This document shows positions 63,376-64,000 of a stretch of DNA of 64,000 nt, piece by piece. Numbering within the stretch: the first letter of the stretch is position 1; every line of letters starts with the position of its first letter. The notes beneath the pieces are model-generated. The model was given only the letters and a program-made list of their open reading frames with translations, was not told the origin of the DNA and searched no databases. The stretch comes from Anaerolineaceae bacterium (lineage in GTDB: Bacteria; Chloroflexota; Anaerolineae; Anaerolineales; Anaerolineaceae). The stretch is taken from positions 1,240,001 to 1,304,000 of the forward strand of contig JARKPB010000008.1 in NCBI GenBank assembly GCA_029975475.1, read 5' to 3'. A program made the translations under genes and the position numbers.

Positions 63376-63447
63376 TGCCCCCAAGGGGACTCGAACCCCT
63401 GTTATAGCCTTGAAAGGGCTGTGTCCTAACCGCTAGACCATGGGGGC
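63376..63447 (-). tRNA. tRNA-Glu (anticodon UUC)
   Basis: 72 bases on the minus strand. Acceptor stem GCCCCCA / TGGGGGC, D arm TCTAGCGGTTAGGA, anticodon loop CTTTCAA giving UUC, T arm AGGGGTTCGAGTCCCCT, discriminator A. CCA is not encoded. Fold is complete. Confidence 0.95.
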
Positions 63448-63507
63448 GGGGCGGTTTGTATTTTAACACAGCAATAGAAGGGGGTCAAGAAATTGATGCG
63501 GCAATTT

Positions 63508-64000
63508 TCAGGTTTTTCGAAGCTGGCGCAGCGCCGATTCGACGCGCAGATATTCCGCTTCGACCCGCGGGAGGCGTTCCAGCGCAGCAGTCAGATCACC
63601 ATCCACGATCAATTTCTCCACCTCGCCGCACAGCTGGGCAAAATTGCGAGCGCCAAGATTACCGCTGGTTCCTTTTAGACTGTGAATTCCCTGGCGCATC
63701 ATGGCAGGGTCGCCAGCGCGCTGCCCTTCACGGATTTTTTCCATCAACCGTGGGGAATCCTGAAGATAGATATCAATCAATTCTGTTAAGAAGTCCGGTT
63801 CTCCTTCAAGCTGCAATTCGCGGATTCCGTTGATGAGGCTCTCATCCAGCACGGGATCAATGGACAGGCTGGCCTGGCGGTTATCATTCTCGCCTTCCTT
63901 TGTGTCTTTGCGCAGCCATTTTTCCAGCATGGTCTTTAACGCGTCTTTGGTTACCGGTTTGCTCAAATAATCATCCATACCGGCATCCACGCAGGCGTCC
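63508..64000 (-). CDS. Receiver-Hpt protein, C-terminal end (5' part outside window)
   Basis: The first visible residues, DACVDAGMDDYLSKPV, are the end of a response-regulator receiver domain (conserved KP lysine). A charged linker follows, then an Hpt domain with phospho-acceptor His in RQGIHSLKGTSGNLGARNF. It therefore passes phosphate in a multistep relay and is likely the C-terminus of a hybrid histidine kinase or multi-domain relay protein. Confidence 0.85.
   Translation of the reverse strand, partial: DACVDAGMDDYLSKPVTKDALKTMLEKWLRKDTKEGENDNRQASLSIDPVLDESLINGIRELQLEGEPDFLTELIDIYLQDSPRLMEKIREGQRAGDPAMMRQGIHSLKGTSGNLGARNFAQLCGEVEKLIVDGDLTAALERLPRVEAEYLRVESALRQLRKT

Overview
The window (about 64 kb, GC-rich, one organism throughout) reads as a chromosomal segment of a bacterium of the phylum Chloroflexota, most likely class Anaerolineae. 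This is inferred from the mix of genes, not from a marker-gene tree. The clues are a Tad-type pilus locus without a secretin gene (as expected for a single-membrane cell), an editing-less archaeal/eukaryotic-type prolyl-tRNA synthetase, an EF-P with arginine at the loop tip, GlgA/GlgC glycogen synthesis beside MalQ, a CruF-type carotenoid enzyme, and proline/threonine-rich TPTP linkers. No phage module, insertion sequence or CRISPR array was seen.

Layout. Bases 1-7500 carry minus-strand housekeeping genes: ftsH (cut by the left edge), efp with a Cys-rich small protein and a HAD-DinB fusion, a TetR-regulated operon of two dehydrogenase-like enzymes with a palindromic operator, and hpf. Bases 7565-14815 are a Tad pilus operon (two 48-residue Flp pilins, CpaB, CpaE, CpaF, TadB, TadC) with comF at its end. 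Bases 14851-17106 hold proS and an unknown helical protein. A GH25 muramidase follows on the plus strand. Bases 18214-24529 are a compact minus-strand operon (yraN, miaA, an acyl-CoA synthetase, panD, rluE-like, recJ).

Bases 24560-25014 contain a decayed cyclic-nucleotide-binding-domain gene that can be followed through three frames. Then comes a plus-strand operon of a CinA-like protein, an adenosine-type deaminase fused to a CYTH domain, glgA, glgC and malQ. Bases 32596-36760 hold a DMT transporter, superoxide dismutase with a near-consensus promoter, a ferredoxin, an aspartase/fumarase and a CopD-like protein. Bases 36766-49747 are a surface-polysaccharide region made of two divergent blocks around 44.35-44.45 kb.

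Bases 49744-57135 are a complete phosphate system (phoP-phoR, then pstS-C-A-B-phoU) with an 11-bp-periodic Pho box before pstS. It is followed directly by an unusual operon of two thymidylate-kinase-like P-loop proteins, a CHAD-domain protein and a stand-alone Ppx/GppA-type HD domain (57228-60269). This four-gene set, next to phoU, is the best candidate here for an undescribed polyphosphate-related system. The window ends with a CruF-like gene, a 25-residue membrane peptide with its own promoter and terminator, a membrane diguanylate cyclase, tRNA-Glu(UUC) and the end of a receiver-Hpt protein cut by the right edge.

Regulatory signals. Extended -10 or consensus promoters are visible for ftsH, hpf, the flp operon, sod, the polyphosphate-related operon and the small peptide. 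Two real genes (cinA-like and the TPR-like protein) have a -10 box ending 6-7 bases before ATG, which suggests leaderless mRNAs. Perfect hairpins without a U-tract lie directly after efp, the first flp gene and pstS, three genes whose products are normally abundant.
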